From: Comamonas antarctica
GTDB taxonomy: Bacteria > Pseudomonadota > Gammaproteobacteria > Burkholderiales > Burkholderiaceae_C
Direction: 5' to 3'
DNA: 64,000 bases
NCBI RefSeq assembly: GCF_013363755.1
Contig: NZ_CP054840.1
Coordinates: 944,001 to 1,008,000 of the forward strand
The number at the start of each line of letters is the position of its first letter. Positions within the stretch are counted from its first letter, which is position 1. A program made the translations under genes and the position numbers. Under the pieces are notes generated by a model. It was given only the letters and a program-made list of their open reading frames with translations, was not told the origin of the DNA and ran no database searches. Below, piece by piece: positions 25,626 to 34,356 of this stretch.

Positions 25626-26849
25626 TTATTTCTTCACCAGCGCGCACTTGCTTTGCGCCAGGCTTTCAAAGGCTTCGCTGCCCGGCACCGTCTCGACGAT
25701 CTGGTAGTAGTCCCAGGGCTTCTTCGATTCGGCGGGCGTCTTCACCTTCACCAGGAACATGTCATGCACCATCTTGCCGTCGTCGCGCAGCTTGCCGTTC
25801 TTGGCGAATGCGTCGTTGATGGGCATGGCTTTCATGGCCTTGATGACCGCGCCGACCTCGTCGGTCTTGGCTTGCTCGACGGCTTTCAGATAGGTGCGGA
25901 TGGCCGAGTACTGGCCGGCCTGCAGCGCGGTGGGCATGCGCTTCATCTTCTGCATGAACTTCTCGGCGAACTTGCGCGATTCGGCGTCGTGGTCCCAGTA
26001 GAACGACTCGGCGAACATCATGCCGCCGGCGGTCTTCAGGCCCAGGCCATGCACGTCCATCAGGCTCATGAGCATCGCCACGCTGGCTTGCCCGCCGCTG
26101 CCCAGGCCGAATTCGCGGCCCTGCTTGATCGCGTTCTGCAGGTCCAGGCCGGCCGTGGCAATGGCCACCGCGTTGGCCTTGCTGCCGTTGGCCTTGAGGA
26201 TGTAGGAGGCGAAGTCGTTGCCCGGGAAGGGGTAGCGCGAGGTGCCCACGACCTTGCCGCCGGCCTCCTCGATGAATTTCCGGCCGTCGTTTTCCAGCGA
26301 ATGGCCGAACGCGTAGTCGGCCGTGACGTAGTACCAGGTCTTGAAGCCGTTCTTCACCAGCGACTTCGTGCCCACGTTGGCCAGCGCGTACGAGTCATAG
26401 ACCCAGTGCACGTTGTTGGGCGAGCAGTCCTCGTTGCTGATGCGCTGCGCGCCCGCGCCGGTGACGATGGACATGCGGCCCTTTTCCTGGGCGATGCGCA
26501 TGGCGGCCAGTGCCACGGCGCTGTTGCCCAGCTCGGTCACCGCATCGACCTTGTCGCGGTCGAGCCATTCGCGCGTCTTGGTCGAGGCAATGTCGGCCTT
26601 GTTCTGGTGGTCGGCGGTGACGATCTCGATGGGCTTGCCCAGCACCTTGCCGCCGAATTCCTCCACGGCAATCTCGGTGGCGGCAATCGAGCCCTTGCCG
26701 ACGTTGTCCATGAACGGCCCGGCAATGTCGGTGAGCACGCCGATCTTGACGATGCCGTCGGAAATCGCCGGCGCGGGCGTCTGCGCGTGGGCAGCGGCGG
26801 ACAGGGCAATGGCGCAAAGCAAGGCCGCGGGGGAAAGGGCAAACTTCAT
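25626..26849 (-). CDS. Branched-chain amino acid/aromatic-type ABC substrate-binding protein (LivK-like)
   Basis: A 407-residue periplasmic binding protein with signal peptide (MKFALSPAALLCAIALSAAAHA). Type I fold motifs: DGIVKIGVLTDIAGPFMDNVGKGSIAATEIAVEEFGG, VDAVTELGNSAVALAAMRIAQEKGRMSIVTGAG, and TWYYVTADYAFGHSLENDG. A good ribosome-binding site (AGGAGACAGAC) precedes the ATG. These proteins feed Liv-type ABC transporters for branched-chain amino acids, urea or aromatic acids. No permease or ATPase genes are adjacent, so it either uses a distant transporter or has a sensing role. It lies between the hydrolase and MBL genes on one strand. Confidence 0.9.
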   Translation of the reverse strand: MKFALSPAALLCAIALSAAAHAQTPAPAISDGIVKIGVLTDIAGPFMDNVGKGSIAATEIAVEEFGGKVLGKPIEIVTADHQNKADIASTKTREWLDRDKVDAVTELGNSAVALAAMRIAQEKGRMSIVTGAGAQRISNEDCSPNNVHWVYDSYALANVGTKSLVKNGFKTWYYVTADYAFGHSLENDGRKFIEEAGGKVVGTSRYPFPGNDFASYILKANGSKANAVAIATAGLDLQNAIKQGREFGLGSGGQASVAMLMSLMDVHGLGLKTAGGMMFAESFYWDHDAESRKFAEKFMQKMKRMPTALQAGQYSAIRTYLKAVEQAKTDEVGAVIKAMKAMPINDAFAKNGKLRDDGKMVHDMFLVKVKTPAESKKPWDYYQIVETVPGSEAFESLAQSKCALVKK

Positions 26850-26872
26850 GTCTGTCTCCTGGTTTTATCGGT

Positions 26873-27721
26873 CTAGGCCTGAATCTGTGCCAGCACCGGC
26901 AGCAGGTGGGCAATGAAATCGGCCGGTGCCTCGCTCATCGGGAAGTGGCCCAGGCCGGGCATGATGGCCAGTTGCGCGCCGGCGATGTCGCGCGCCAGCG
27001 CGCGCGAGTCGTCGGGCGTGCACGAGTAGTCGTATTCGCCGGTCAGCAGATGGAGCGGGCAGCGCGCGGTGTCGATGCGGCTGGCCAGTTCGCGCAGGTC
27101 GCCCTCGGCCTTGTAGAAATGCAGGTCGCCCTTGAACACGCCCGGGCCGCTCTGCATGTAATGCCACAGCGTTTCCCAGCGGTCCGCGTCCTTCGCGTGC
27201 GGGCCGATCAGGCCCGACACGATGCCGGCGCAGACTTCGCCGCCATGCACATCGGGCCGGTGCAGCCACTCGAGGTTGTAGTAGGGCGCGACATGCGCGC
27301 CGGACTGCAGCCCGATCAGCGCCTTGAAGCGCTCGGGCGCGCGCAGCGCCAGGTGCAGCACCACGCGCCCGCCGATCGAGCAGCCCATGGCCACGGGATT
27401 GCGGATCTCGAGCGCGTCCATGACGCCCAGGATCGAGTCCAGATACAGCTGCGAGCTCAGCTGGTATTCGTGCTTTTCCCAGCCTTCGGGCGGCGATGAT
27501 TTGCCGTGGTAGGGCAGATCGAAGCAGATCACCTCGAAGCGCTCGGTGATCTGCGCGCAGTTCATGATGCCGCGGTACTGGCGCGAGTCGCTGCCCGCGG
27601 TGTGCAGGCACAGCAGCGGCTGGCCCTGGCCCGCGGTCTCGAAGTAGATGCGGTTGCGGCGGCCCTGGATGTCGACGTTGACATAGCCGCCGCGGATGGG
27701 TTCGATGCCTTGCCGGTTCAT
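26873..27721 (-). CDS. Alpha/beta hydrolase
   Basis: A 282-residue hydrolase with complete catalytic features: nucleophile in VAMGCSIGGRVVLHLAL (G-C-S-I-G), oxyanion-side LLCLHTAGSDSRQYRGI, acid in LLTGEYDYSCTPDD and histidine in MPGLGHFPMSEAPADF. It is like C-C bond or ester hydrolases of aromatic and lactone degradation. Its start overlaps the stop of the SCP2-like gene (ATGA), so it belongs to the minus-strand operon. Substrate unknown. Confidence 0.87.
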   Translation of the reverse strand: MNRQGIEPIRGGYVNVDIQGRRNRIYFETAGQGQPLLCLHTAGSDSRQYRGIMNCAQITERFEVICFDLPYHGKSSPPEGWEKHEYQLSSQLYLDSILGVMDALEIRNPVAMGCSIGGRVVLHLALRAPERFKALIGLQSGAHVAPYYNLEWLHRPDVHGGEVCAGIVSGLIGPHAKDADRWETLWHYMQSGPGVFKGDLHFYKAEGDLRELASRIDTARCPLHLLTGEYDYSCTPDDSRALARDIAGAQLAIMPGLGHFPMSEAPADFIAHLLPVLAQIQA

Positions 27722-28071
27722 TGCACGACTCCTCCCAGCGACTTGACCAGGTCCTTGAAATACAGCAGGTTGGCCATGAAGGGATGCTGGTCGCCTTCGA
27801 GGCGCAGGTGCTTGAACTTGATCATGGCCATCAGATCGTGGAAGCCCGGCGTGGGCGTGCTGGCGTAGTAGCGGCTCCAGGCGTCGCTGCCTGCGGCCAG
27901 GCGGAAGGTCCAGCGCGGCATCACGAATGGGCCGGGCTGAATGCTTTCAATCGCGCCGTCATGGATGCGGATCAGCCATTCCTTGTCGCCGCTTTGCAGC
28001 AGGAAGCTGACATTGACGAAGCGGCCGCGGTGCACGAGCCAGTCGTCGAGGGGGACGCTGGCGCGGCTCAT
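27718..28071 (-). CDS. Small SCP2-like (sterol-carrier-fold) protein
   Basis: A 117-residue protein, MSRASVPLDDWLVHRGRFVN onward. It shows an SCP2-type pattern: a beta-sheet region with FLLQSGDKEWLIRIHDGAIESIQPG, a central AAGSDAWSRYYAS, and the late helix and strand IKFKHLRLEGDQHPFMANLLYFKDLVKSL, where LRLEGD is close to the SCP2 consensus. Such proteins bind hydrophobic or acyl-CoA ligands. Both ends overlap neighbours by four bases (ATGA), showing coupling between the 3-hydroxyisobutyrate-dehydrogenase-like gene and the hydrolase. The family assignment is by pattern only. Confidence 0.6.
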   Translation of the reverse strand: MSRASVPLDDWLVHRGRFVNVSFLLQSGDKEWLIRIHDGAIESIQPGPFVMPRWTFRLAAGSDAWSRYYASTPTPGFHDLMAMIKFKHLRLEGDQHPFMANLLYFKDLVKSLGGVVQ

Positions 28072-28958
28072 GCGGGTTCCTCGGCCTTGGCGATGACGCG
28101 GTACATCACCGGGTAGTAGCTGTCGGCAAATCCCGCGTCGATGGACTTCTGCAGCTGCTGCGCGGTGAGCGCGGTGATCGGGTTGTCGAGCCCCACGGCG
28201 CTGGACAGCGCCAGCGCCAGCTTCAGGTCCTTGAGCGCATAGGCGGCCGAGAACATCTTTTGCGGGAACACATCCTTGGCGAGGTAGTTGGCGCCGGTCA
28301 ACTGGAGCGCGAACGAGGCCGCCGAGCCCAGGCCCAGCGCCTGCGCCAGCAGGTCCTTGGAGACGCCGGACTGCTCGGCCAGCGCGAACGCCTGCGCCAG
28401 CGTGTGCACGGTGTTGAGCAGCACCATGTTGTTCATGATCTTCACCACCTGGCCCGCGCCCGTGGGCCCGCAATGCAGCACGTCGCTGCCCATGCAGTCG
28501 AGATGGGGCTTGACGGCGGCGAACTGCTCGGCGTCCGCGCCCACGGTGATCAGCAGCGTGCCGTTGTGGGCGGCCTCGCGGCTGCGCGCCACGGGCGCGT
28601 CGATCAGCGCCAGGCCCTTTTCCTGCAGCGTGGCGGCAAGCTGGCGCGTGCGCTCCACATCGCTGGTGCTCATATCGACGATGGTCTCGAGCGCACTGGC
28701 ATGGGCCAGCAGCCCGCCGGCGCCGGTGCAGACCGCCTCGACCTGCTGGATCGAGGGCAGCGACAGGAAGACGATGCTGGCGCGCTCGGCGATCTGCGCG
28801 ATGCTCGCGGCCACCACGCCGTCCGGCGCCAGGCTGCGCACATGGTCCATGTCCAGATCGGCGGCCAGCACGGTGCAGCCCGATTTGCGCGCCAGGTTGC
28901 GGCACATGCCCGTGCCCATCACGCCGACGCCAATGAATCCCAGGATGGGTTTGCTCAT
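28068..28958 (-). CDS. 3-hydroxyisobutyrate dehydrogenase-family NAD(P)-dependent oxidoreductase 1
   Basis: A 296-residue beta-hydroxyacid dehydrogenase: N-terminal Rossmann motif GFIGVGVMGTGMCRNLARKS, VFLSLPSIQQVEAVC, substrate motif VDMSTSDVERTRQLA, DAPVARSREAAHNGTLLITVGAD, and the catalytic lysine in GAGQVVKIMNNMVLLNTVH. The family includes 3-hydroxyisobutyrate, tartronate-semialdehyde and related dehydrogenases. The typical DAPVSGG is here DAPVARS, so the substrate may differ. The start overlaps the aldehyde dehydrogenase stop (ATGA) and the end overlaps the SCP2-like gene. A second paralogue lies at 31409-32299. Confidence 0.88.
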   Translation of the reverse strand: MSKPILGFIGVGVMGTGMCRNLARKSGCTVLAADLDMDHVRSLAPDGVVAASIAQIAERASIVFLSLPSIQQVEAVCTGAGGLLAHASALETIVDMSTSDVERTRQLAATLQEKGLALIDAPVARSREAAHNGTLLITVGADAEQFAAVKPHLDCMGSDVLHCGPTGAGQVVKIMNNMVLLNTVHTLAQAFALAEQSGVSKDLLAQALGLGSAASFALQLTGANYLAKDVFPQKMFSAAYALKDLKLALALSSAVGLDNPITALTAQQLQKSIDAGFADSYYPVMYRVIAKAEEPA

Positions 28959-30388
28959 GCCAGGCCTCCTTGCCGGACGCATTTCACCTTGAGGAACTCG
29001 CGCAGGCCCTCGATGCCGCCTTCCGATCCCAGGCCGCTGTCCTTGTAGCCGCCAAACGGCGTCTCGGGCAGCGAGGCCTGCAGTTCGTTGATGCAGACCA
29101 CGCCGCTCTCGATCTCGTTGGCGAAGCGGTGCGCGAGCTGCATGTCGTTGGTGAAGGCATAGGCCGCCAGCCCGAAGGGCAGGCTGTTGGCTTCGCGCAG
29201 GGCCTCGTCGGCATCCTTGACGGCAAGCATCAGCGCCACCGGGCCGAACGGCTCGATCAGCGCCGCGTCGGCCGCCTTGTCGCGCAGCGCGATCACCGTG
29301 GGCTCGTAGAAATAGCCGGGCTGCCCGTCCATGGGATGGCCGCCGGTGAGCACTTCGGCGCCAGACTCGCGCGCGTTGCGCACCAGCTGGTCCACGGCCT
29401 GCAGCCGGCGCCGGTTCTTCAGCGGCCCCATCTGCGCCTGGGCGTCGAAGGGATCGCGCACGCGCAACTGGCGCGCGTGCTGCACGAACTTCTCGCAGAA
29501 CGCGGCGTAGATGCTTTCATGGATCAGAAAGCGCGTGGGCGAGGTGCAGACCTGGCCCGCATTGCGGTATTTGGTGGCCACGGTCGCGGCCGCCACCTTG
29601 TCGATGTCGACATCGCGCCAGACGATCACCGGCGCGTGGCCGCCCAGCTCCAGCGTGGCCTTCTTCATGTGGGCCGCGGCCTTGGCGCCGAGCTGCCGGC
29701 CGACTTCGGTGCCGCCGGTGAAGGTGATCATCGCCACTTCCGGCGCGGTGCACAGCTGGTCGGCAATCGCGGCCGGGTCGCCGAACACCATGTTGACCAG
29801 GCCCGCGGGTGTGCCCGCGCGCTCGCAGGCCTGGGCGATCAGCAGCGCGACGCCCGCGGCCTCCTCGGACGGCTTGATGACGATGGCGCAGCCCGCGGCC
29901 AATGCCGCGCTGATCTTGCGCGACGGCGTGATCGCGGGCGCATTCCAGCCCGAGAACGCGGCCACCACGCCCACCGGCTCGAACTGGGCGATCTGCCGGA
30001 TGCCGGGCGCGCGCGCGGGAATCACGCGGCCGTAGAGGCGGCGCGCCTCTTCCGCCGACCATTCGAACATCTCGGCCGCGACATCGACTTCCTTTTGCGC
30101 CTCGCCAAAGGGCTTGCCGAGTTCGCTGGCAATCTGCGCGGCAAGGCGCTCGCGCTCGCCGCGCATCTCGCCCGCGATGCGGCGCAGCAGTTCGCTGCGC
30201 TCGGTGGCGCCGCTGTGCTTCCAGCGCGCCTGCGCGTTCTTCGCGCTGTCGATCGCGCGCGCCACGTCGGCCGGCGCGGCCATGGCGTAGCTGCCCAGCG
30301 CCTGGGCCGTCGAGGGCGAGATCACCTCGAAGCGCTCCTGCGACGAACCGGCGCAGAACTCGCCGCCAATGAATTGGGAATATTGCAT
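28955..30388 (-). CDS. NAD(P)-dependent aldehyde dehydrogenase
   Basis: A 477-residue aldehyde dehydrogenase, MQYSQFIGGEFCAG onward. Key parts: cofactor site PVGVVAAFSGWNAPAITPSRKISAALAAGCAIVIKPSE, catalytic glutamate in ATLELGGHAP, nucleophilic cysteine in RNAGQVCTSPTRF, and PFGGYKDSGLGSEGG near the end. It oxidises an aldehyde to an acid, probably succinate-semialdehyde- or glycolaldehyde-like. Start at 30388 gives the usual family length; the frame is open upstream but overlaps the Bug gene. It is coupled to the downstream dehydrogenase by a 4-base overlap. Confidence 0.92.
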   Translation of the reverse strand: MQYSQFIGGEFCAGSSQERFEVISPSTAQALGSYAMAAPADVARAIDSAKNAQARWKHSGATERSELLRRIAGEMRGERERLAAQIASELGKPFGEAQKEVDVAAEMFEWSAEEARRLYGRVIPARAPGIRQIAQFEPVGVVAAFSGWNAPAITPSRKISAALAAGCAIVIKPSEEAAGVALLIAQACERAGTPAGLVNMVFGDPAAIADQLCTAPEVAMITFTGGTEVGRQLGAKAAAHMKKATLELGGHAPVIVWRDVDIDKVAAATVATKYRNAGQVCTSPTRFLIHESIYAAFCEKFVQHARQLRVRDPFDAQAQMGPLKNRRRLQAVDQLVRNARESGAEVLTGGHPMDGQPGYFYEPTVIALRDKAADAALIEPFGPVALMLAVKDADEALREANSLPFGLAAYAFTNDMQLAHRFANEIESGVVCINELQASLPETPFGGYKDSGLGSEGGIEGLREFLKVKCVRQGGLA

Positions 30389-30405
30389 CTGGTCTCCGCG
30401 GCGCA

Positions 30406-31371
30406 TCAATCGAGCACGATGTTGGACTTCTTGATCACGCCGGCCCAGTGCGTCGACTGCTTCTGGATGTAGTTCTTGAACTGGGCGGGCGAGCTGGTGA
30501 ACGGATACTGGTCGAGCGCCAGCAGCCTGGCCTTCACTTCGGGCGTGGACATGATCTCGTTGACCGCGGCATTGAGCCTGACCACCACCTCCGCGGGCAG
30601 CCCGGCCGGGCCCATCAGGCCGTTCCAGGGCTCGGCGGCAAAGCCCGGCAGCTTCTGCTGGCCGATCACCAGCGTGTCCTTGAGCCCCTTGTCCGGCGCG
30701 GAACTGGCCGAGGCCAGGATGCGCAGCTTGCCGGCCTGGGCCTGCGGGATCGCCACCACGCCCGCGAGAAAGGCGAAGTCGACGCGGCCCGCGGACAGGT
30801 CGATCACGGCCGCCGAGTCGCCCTTGTAGGGCACGTGCAGCGCGTTGATGCCGGCGTCGCTCTTGAACCATTCGCCCGCGAGGTGGTTGATCGCGCCATT
30901 GCCGGCCGACGCATAGCTCAACTGGTTGCCCTTTTGTCTGGCGAAGTTCACCAGCTCGTCATAGCTCTTGAAGCGCGAGTCGGGCGGCACCGTGAGGTAG
31001 TAGGGATAGCTCGCCACCAGCGCAATCGGGGTGAAGTCCTTGATCGGGTCGAACTGCACGCCTTTTTGCACATAGGGAATGATCGACAGCGTGCTGCTGC
31101 TGCCGATCATCAGCGTGTAGCCGTCGGGCGCGGCTTTCTTCACCAGATTCGCCGCCACCGCGCCGCTCGCGCCGGCTTTGTTTTCGATGATGAAGCTCTG
31201 CCCGAACTTCTGCGTGAGCCTCTCGGCGAGCAGCCGGGCCACGATGTCGGTAGGTCCGCCCGCGGAGAAGCCGACGGTGATGTTCACCGGCTTTTCGGGA
31301 TAGCCCGCAGCCGAGGCCAGTGTGGAGCAGGCCAGCCCGGCGGCCAGCAGCGTGCGTCGCGTGATATGCAT
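30406..31371 (-). CDS. Bug/TctC-family periplasmic solute-binding protein 2
   Basis: A 321-residue TctC-type binding protein with signal peptide (MHITRRTLLAAGLACSTLASA). Motifs: YPEKPVNITVGFSAGGPTDIVARLLAERLTQKFGQ, FIIENKAGASGAVAANLVKKAAPDGYTLMIG, YASAGNGAINHLAGEWFKSDAGI and VPYKGDSAAVIDLSAGRVDFAFL. The ATG at 31371 follows AAGGAGACAAAA. It lies within the minus-strand catabolic run just before the aldehyde dehydrogenase, without TctA/TctB partners; its ligand is probably the pathway's carboxylate. Confidence 0.9.
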   Translation of the reverse strand: MHITRRTLLAAGLACSTLASAAGYPEKPVNITVGFSAGGPTDIVARLLAERLTQKFGQSFIIENKAGASGAVAANLVKKAAPDGYTLMIGSSSTLSIIPYVQKGVQFDPIKDFTPIALVASYPYYLTVPPDSRFKSYDELVNFARQKGNQLSYASAGNGAINHLAGEWFKSDAGINALHVPYKGDSAAVIDLSAGRVDFAFLAGVVAIPQAQAGKLRILASASSAPDKGLKDTLVIGQQKLPGFAAEPWNGLMGPAGLPAEVVVRLNAAVNEIMSTPEVKARLLALDQYPFTSSPAQFKNYIQKQSTHWAGVIKKSNIVLD

Positions 31372-31408
31372 TTTTGTCTCCTTGCGTGTTGTCATCGCCG
31401 GGTCCGGT

Positions 31409-32299
31409 TCAGAGCCGGATCTTCTCGACGCCGTTGGCCTCGGCCCAGTAGTCGGTGAGGCACGAGGTGTCCTGGCCGGCCTTGCCCGCGGCCAGCGCCA
31501 GGCGGAACACGTTCTTCGCCGTGTCGCAGACCGGCAGCGCGACCTGCGTCGCGGCGCCGGCGCTCGCGGCCAGCGAGATGTCCTTGTAGCCCAGTACGAT
31601 GTCGAAGCCCGGCGTCAGGTCGCCAGCCAGCACCTTCTTCGGCCACTTCTCCTTGAGCTGGCCGTTGCTGGCGGTGGTGTTGACCAGCACGTCGAAGGTC
31701 TTGGCCACGTCCAGGCCCAGGGACTTGGCCAGCACCAGCGCCTCGGAGTTGATCTGGCAGTAGCACAGCACCATCATGTTGTTGATGATCTTGGTGCGCG
31801 TGCCGCTGCCGGCATTGCCGCAGTGGTGGATGGTGGTGCCCATGCGGTAGAGCACGGGTTCGACGACCGGCAGATGCGCGGCGTCGATGCCCAGCATGAA
31901 CAGCGACTCGCCGCGGTCGGCGTGCATGGCGAGCCGGCCGACGGGCGCGTCGCCGAATGCAAAGCCGGCCTTGGAGAACTCTGCGTTGAGCCGGTCGACG
32001 GTCTCGACGTCGACCGTGCTCATGTCGATGTAGATGGCGCCGGGCTTGAGGCTGCGCAGCACGCCGCCATCGCCCAGCGCCACCTGCGCGACCTGCCGCG
32101 GGCCGGGCAGCATGGTGAAGACCAGATCCGCATCGCGGCAGGCGCCGGCCACGTCCTCGGCCGCGGTCGCGCCCTCGGCGGCCAGCTTGCGCATGGCCTC
32201 GCCATCGAGGTCGAAGACCGTCACGCGCTGCTGATGCTTGAGAAGCGAACGCACGAGCGAGAAGCCCATGCGGCCCAGGCCGATAAACCCAATATTCAT
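31409..32299 (-). CDS. 3-hydroxyisobutyrate dehydrogenase-family NAD(P)-dependent oxidoreductase 2
   Basis: A 296-residue beta-hydroxyacid dehydrogenase starting MNIGFIGLGRMGFSLVRSLLKHQQRVTVFDLDG. It has VFTMLPGPRQVAQVAL, IDMSTVDVETVDRL, DAPVGRLAMHADRGESLFMLG and the catalytic lysine in SGTRTKIINNMMVLCYCQ. DAPVGR replaces DAPVSGG, and it differs clearly from the paralogue at 28068-28958, so the two likely handle different hydroxyacids of one pathway. It is followed downstream by the Bug 2 gene. Confidence 0.88.
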   Translation of the reverse strand: MNIGFIGLGRMGFSLVRSLLKHQQRVTVFDLDGEAMRKLAAEGATAAEDVAGACRDADLVFTMLPGPRQVAQVALGDGGVLRSLKPGAIYIDMSTVDVETVDRLNAEFSKAGFAFGDAPVGRLAMHADRGESLFMLGIDAAHLPVVEPVLYRMGTTIHHCGNAGSGTRTKIINNMMVLCYCQINSEALVLAKSLGLDVAKTFDVLVNTTASNGQLKEKWPKKVLAGDLTPGFDIVLGYKDISLAASAGAATQVALPVCDTAKNVFRLALAAGKAGQDTSCLTDYWAEANGVEKIRL

Positions 32300-32480
32300 A
32301 CACCCCCCTATGGATGGAATGAATTTATCTGCCGCGCATGGCGGGCAGCGGGATATTTGGTCCGCCAGTCATGAGCTTTTGTATTTCCAGATGCGCCGGT
32401 CAGGCGCATCGCAGTGCCGCCATTTGCCGGGCTACGGGAAAACACCGAAGAGTGTGGAGGCGTGGGCCCGGGGCGGGTGG

Positions 32481-32503
32481 TCGGGCCTGTTTCCGCGGCC
32501 CGA
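32481..32503. terminator. Hairpin downstream of the HpaI-like aldolase gene
   Basis: TCGGGCC (32481-32487) and GGCCCGA (32497-32503) form a perfect 7-bp stem 8 bases past the aldolase stop on the minus strand, inside a 211-base spacer that otherwise holds nothing I recognise. There is no T-run. It could end or attenuate the lacI-containing transcript before the next gene. Confidence 0.35.
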
Positions 32504-32510
32504 CACGCGC

Positions 32511-33299
32511 TCAATAGACCGGTCGGCCGCCCGTGGGTGTGCCGGGTTGCGCGGCCTCGCGCAGAGCGCGCGTGATGACGCTCGACGCCACCGTGGCGAA
32601 AAAGCGTGCGCCATGCGCGCCGTAGCGCGCCTCGTCTTCTGCCGTCAGGCCGACGATGCCGGCGCAAGTGCCCGCCGCAGCGATGTCGCGCAGGGCCCGG
32701 GCGATCACGCGGTCGACCTCGGGGGCTTTCCAGTCGCTGCCGAAGCCCATCGAATGCGAGAGATCGTTGGGACCGATGAACACCGCATCCACCCCCTCGA
32801 CAGAGGCGATTTCGGCGGCCTGGGCCGCGGCCTCCTCGGTCTCGATCATGACGATCAGCGCAATGCCTTCGTTGCTGCGCCGCGTATGCTCGGCGCCGGG
32901 AAACGCGCCGTAGCCGGCCGCGCGCGGGCTGAAGGCGCTGCCCCTGCGGCCGATGCCCGGATAGCGCACCTGCTGCACCAGATCCCGTGCTTCTTCGGCG
33001 TTTTGCACCATGGGAATCTGCACGCCGCTGGCGCCCATGTCCAGCACGCGCGCGATGTCGGGCCGCAGGCAACGGACCACGGGCGGGATGCCGCTGGCGC
33101 GCGCGGCGCGCAGCATGTGTTCCGTGGTGTCGAGGCCTGCGCTGCCGTGTTCGTTGTCGATCAGGATGAAGTCGAAACCGGCATAGGCGCACATCTCCAC
33201 GATGGCCGGACTGGGCAGCGAATTGAAGATGGCGCGCAGGGTGCGCCCGCTGCGCAGCATGGCGGGAAGGCGGTCGTCCAGGGGGTGGCGGATATCCAT
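32511..33299 (-). CDS. HpcH/HpaI-family class II aldolase
   Basis: A 262-residue pyruvate-dependent aldolase-like enzyme. Motifs: SPAIVEMCAYAGFDFILIDNEHGSAGLD, RCLRPDIARVLDMGASGVQIPMVQNAEEA, RGSAFSPRAAGYGAF, a metal-binding glutamate in IALIVMIETEEA and VFIGPNDLSHSMGFGSDW. These enzymes split 2-keto-hydroxy acids such as 4-hydroxy-2-oxoheptanedioate or 2-keto-3-deoxy sugar acids. Here it follows a Bug gene by 10 bases, in the LacI-linked part of the cluster, pointing to C-C cleavage of a sugar-acid-like or dicarboxylate intermediate. Exact substrate unknown. Confidence 0.87.
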   Translation of the reverse strand: MDIRHPLDDRLPAMLRSGRTLRAIFNSLPSPAIVEMCAYAGFDFILIDNEHGSAGLDTTEHMLRAARASGIPPVVRCLRPDIARVLDMGASGVQIPMVQNAEEARDLVQQVRYPGIGRRGSAFSPRAAGYGAFPGAEHTRRSNEGIALIVMIETEEAAAQAAEIASVEGVDAVFIGPNDLSHSMGFGSDWKAPEVDRVIARALRDIAAAGTCAGIVGLTAEDEARYGAHGARFFATVASSVITRALREAAQPGTPTGGRPVY

Positions 33300-33309
33300 G
33301 GAATGACTT

Positions 33310-34314
33310 TCAGTCGATGCTGATGTTGTTGGACTTGATCAGCTCGGCGAACTTGCCGGTCTCGTCCTGGATGAACTTGCGGAAGGCATGCGGCGCCATT
33401 GGCCGGGGCGTGAAGCCCTGGGCCGCGAGCCGGGAAGTGACCGACGGCGTGCCCAGTACCGCCACCACCTCGGTGTTGAGCCAGGAAATCACGGCGGCGG
33501 GCGTGCCGGCCGGCGCCAGCAGGCCCAGCCAGGTGACGGCTTCGAAGCCCGGCACGCCGGATTCCGCCAGTGTCGGCAAGTCGGGCTGCAGCGGCGTGCG
33601 GCTCTGGCTGGTGACGGCGAGGGCATGGGCCTGGCCGTTCTTGGCAAAGGCCAGCGCGGTGGTCATATTGTCGAACTGCAGGTCGATCTGGTTGCCGGCG
33701 AGGTCGACCAGCGACTGGCTGCTGCCCTTGTAGGGCACATGCACCGCACGCGCGCCGATGCGGTTGAGCAGCATCAGCGTGGTGAGGTGCTGGGAGGTGC
33801 CGTTGCCGCTGGTGCCGTAGCTCAGCGCGTCGGGCTTGGCCTTGAGTGCGGCGATCAGCTCCGGCACCGATTTCGCGCCGGACTTGTTGCTGGCCAGCAG
33901 CACCAGCGGCGTGTCGGCGAGTTCGGTGATGGGCGCGAAGTCCTTGTCGACGTTGTAGCCGATCTTTTTCAGCAGCGTGGGATTGACCGCGAGCGCCGTT
34001 TGCGTGCCCAGCAGCAGCGTCGTGCCATCCGGCTTGGCGCGCGCCACGTATTCGGTGCCGATGCCGCCGCCCGCACCCGCACGGTTCTCGACGATGACCG
34101 GCGTGCCCCAGCGCTTGCCGAGTTCATCGGCCACCATGCGCGCCACGATGTCGGTGGCGCCGCCGGGCGCGAAGGGCACGACGATGGTCACCCGGCCGCC
34201 GGCCGGATAGCCTGCCGGCGCCTTGGCCTGTGCGAAAGAGAGCGCGGGCGCGCTGACGGCCACGGCACAGGCCAGGGCCGTGAAACCGCGACGGGAAAGG
34301 AATGGGTTCTGCAT
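33310..34314 (-). CDS. Bug/TctC-family periplasmic solute-binding protein 3
   Basis: A 334-residue TctC-type receptor with a twin-arginine-like start (MQNPFLSRRGFTALACAVAV) and signal cleavage near SFAQA. Motifs: GRVTIVVPFAPGGATDIVARMVADELGKRWG, VIVENRAGAGGGIGTEYVARAKPDGTTLLLG, YGTSGNGTSQHLTTLMLL and VPYKGSSQSLVDLAGNQIDLQFDN. A GGAGAC site precedes the ATG. Third orphan Bug protein of the window; its place between lacI and the aldolase ties it to the LacI-regulated pathway. Confidence 0.9.
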   Translation of the reverse strand: MQNPFLSRRGFTALACAVAVSAPALSFAQAKAPAGYPAGGRVTIVVPFAPGGATDIVARMVADELGKRWGTPVIVENRAGAGGGIGTEYVARAKPDGTTLLLGTQTALAVNPTLLKKIGYNVDKDFAPITELADTPLVLLASNKSGAKSVPELIAALKAKPDALSYGTSGNGTSQHLTTLMLLNRIGARAVHVPYKGSSQSLVDLAGNQIDLQFDNMTTALAFAKNGQAHALAVTSQSRTPLQPDLPTLAESGVPGFEAVTWLGLLAPAGTPAAVISWLNTEVVAVLGTPSVTSRLAAQGFTPRPMAPHAFRKFIQDETGKFAELIKSNNISID

Positions 34315-34356
34315 GGCGATGTCTCCTCTGTGGTGTGTTGTCTTCTTCAAGGCGCT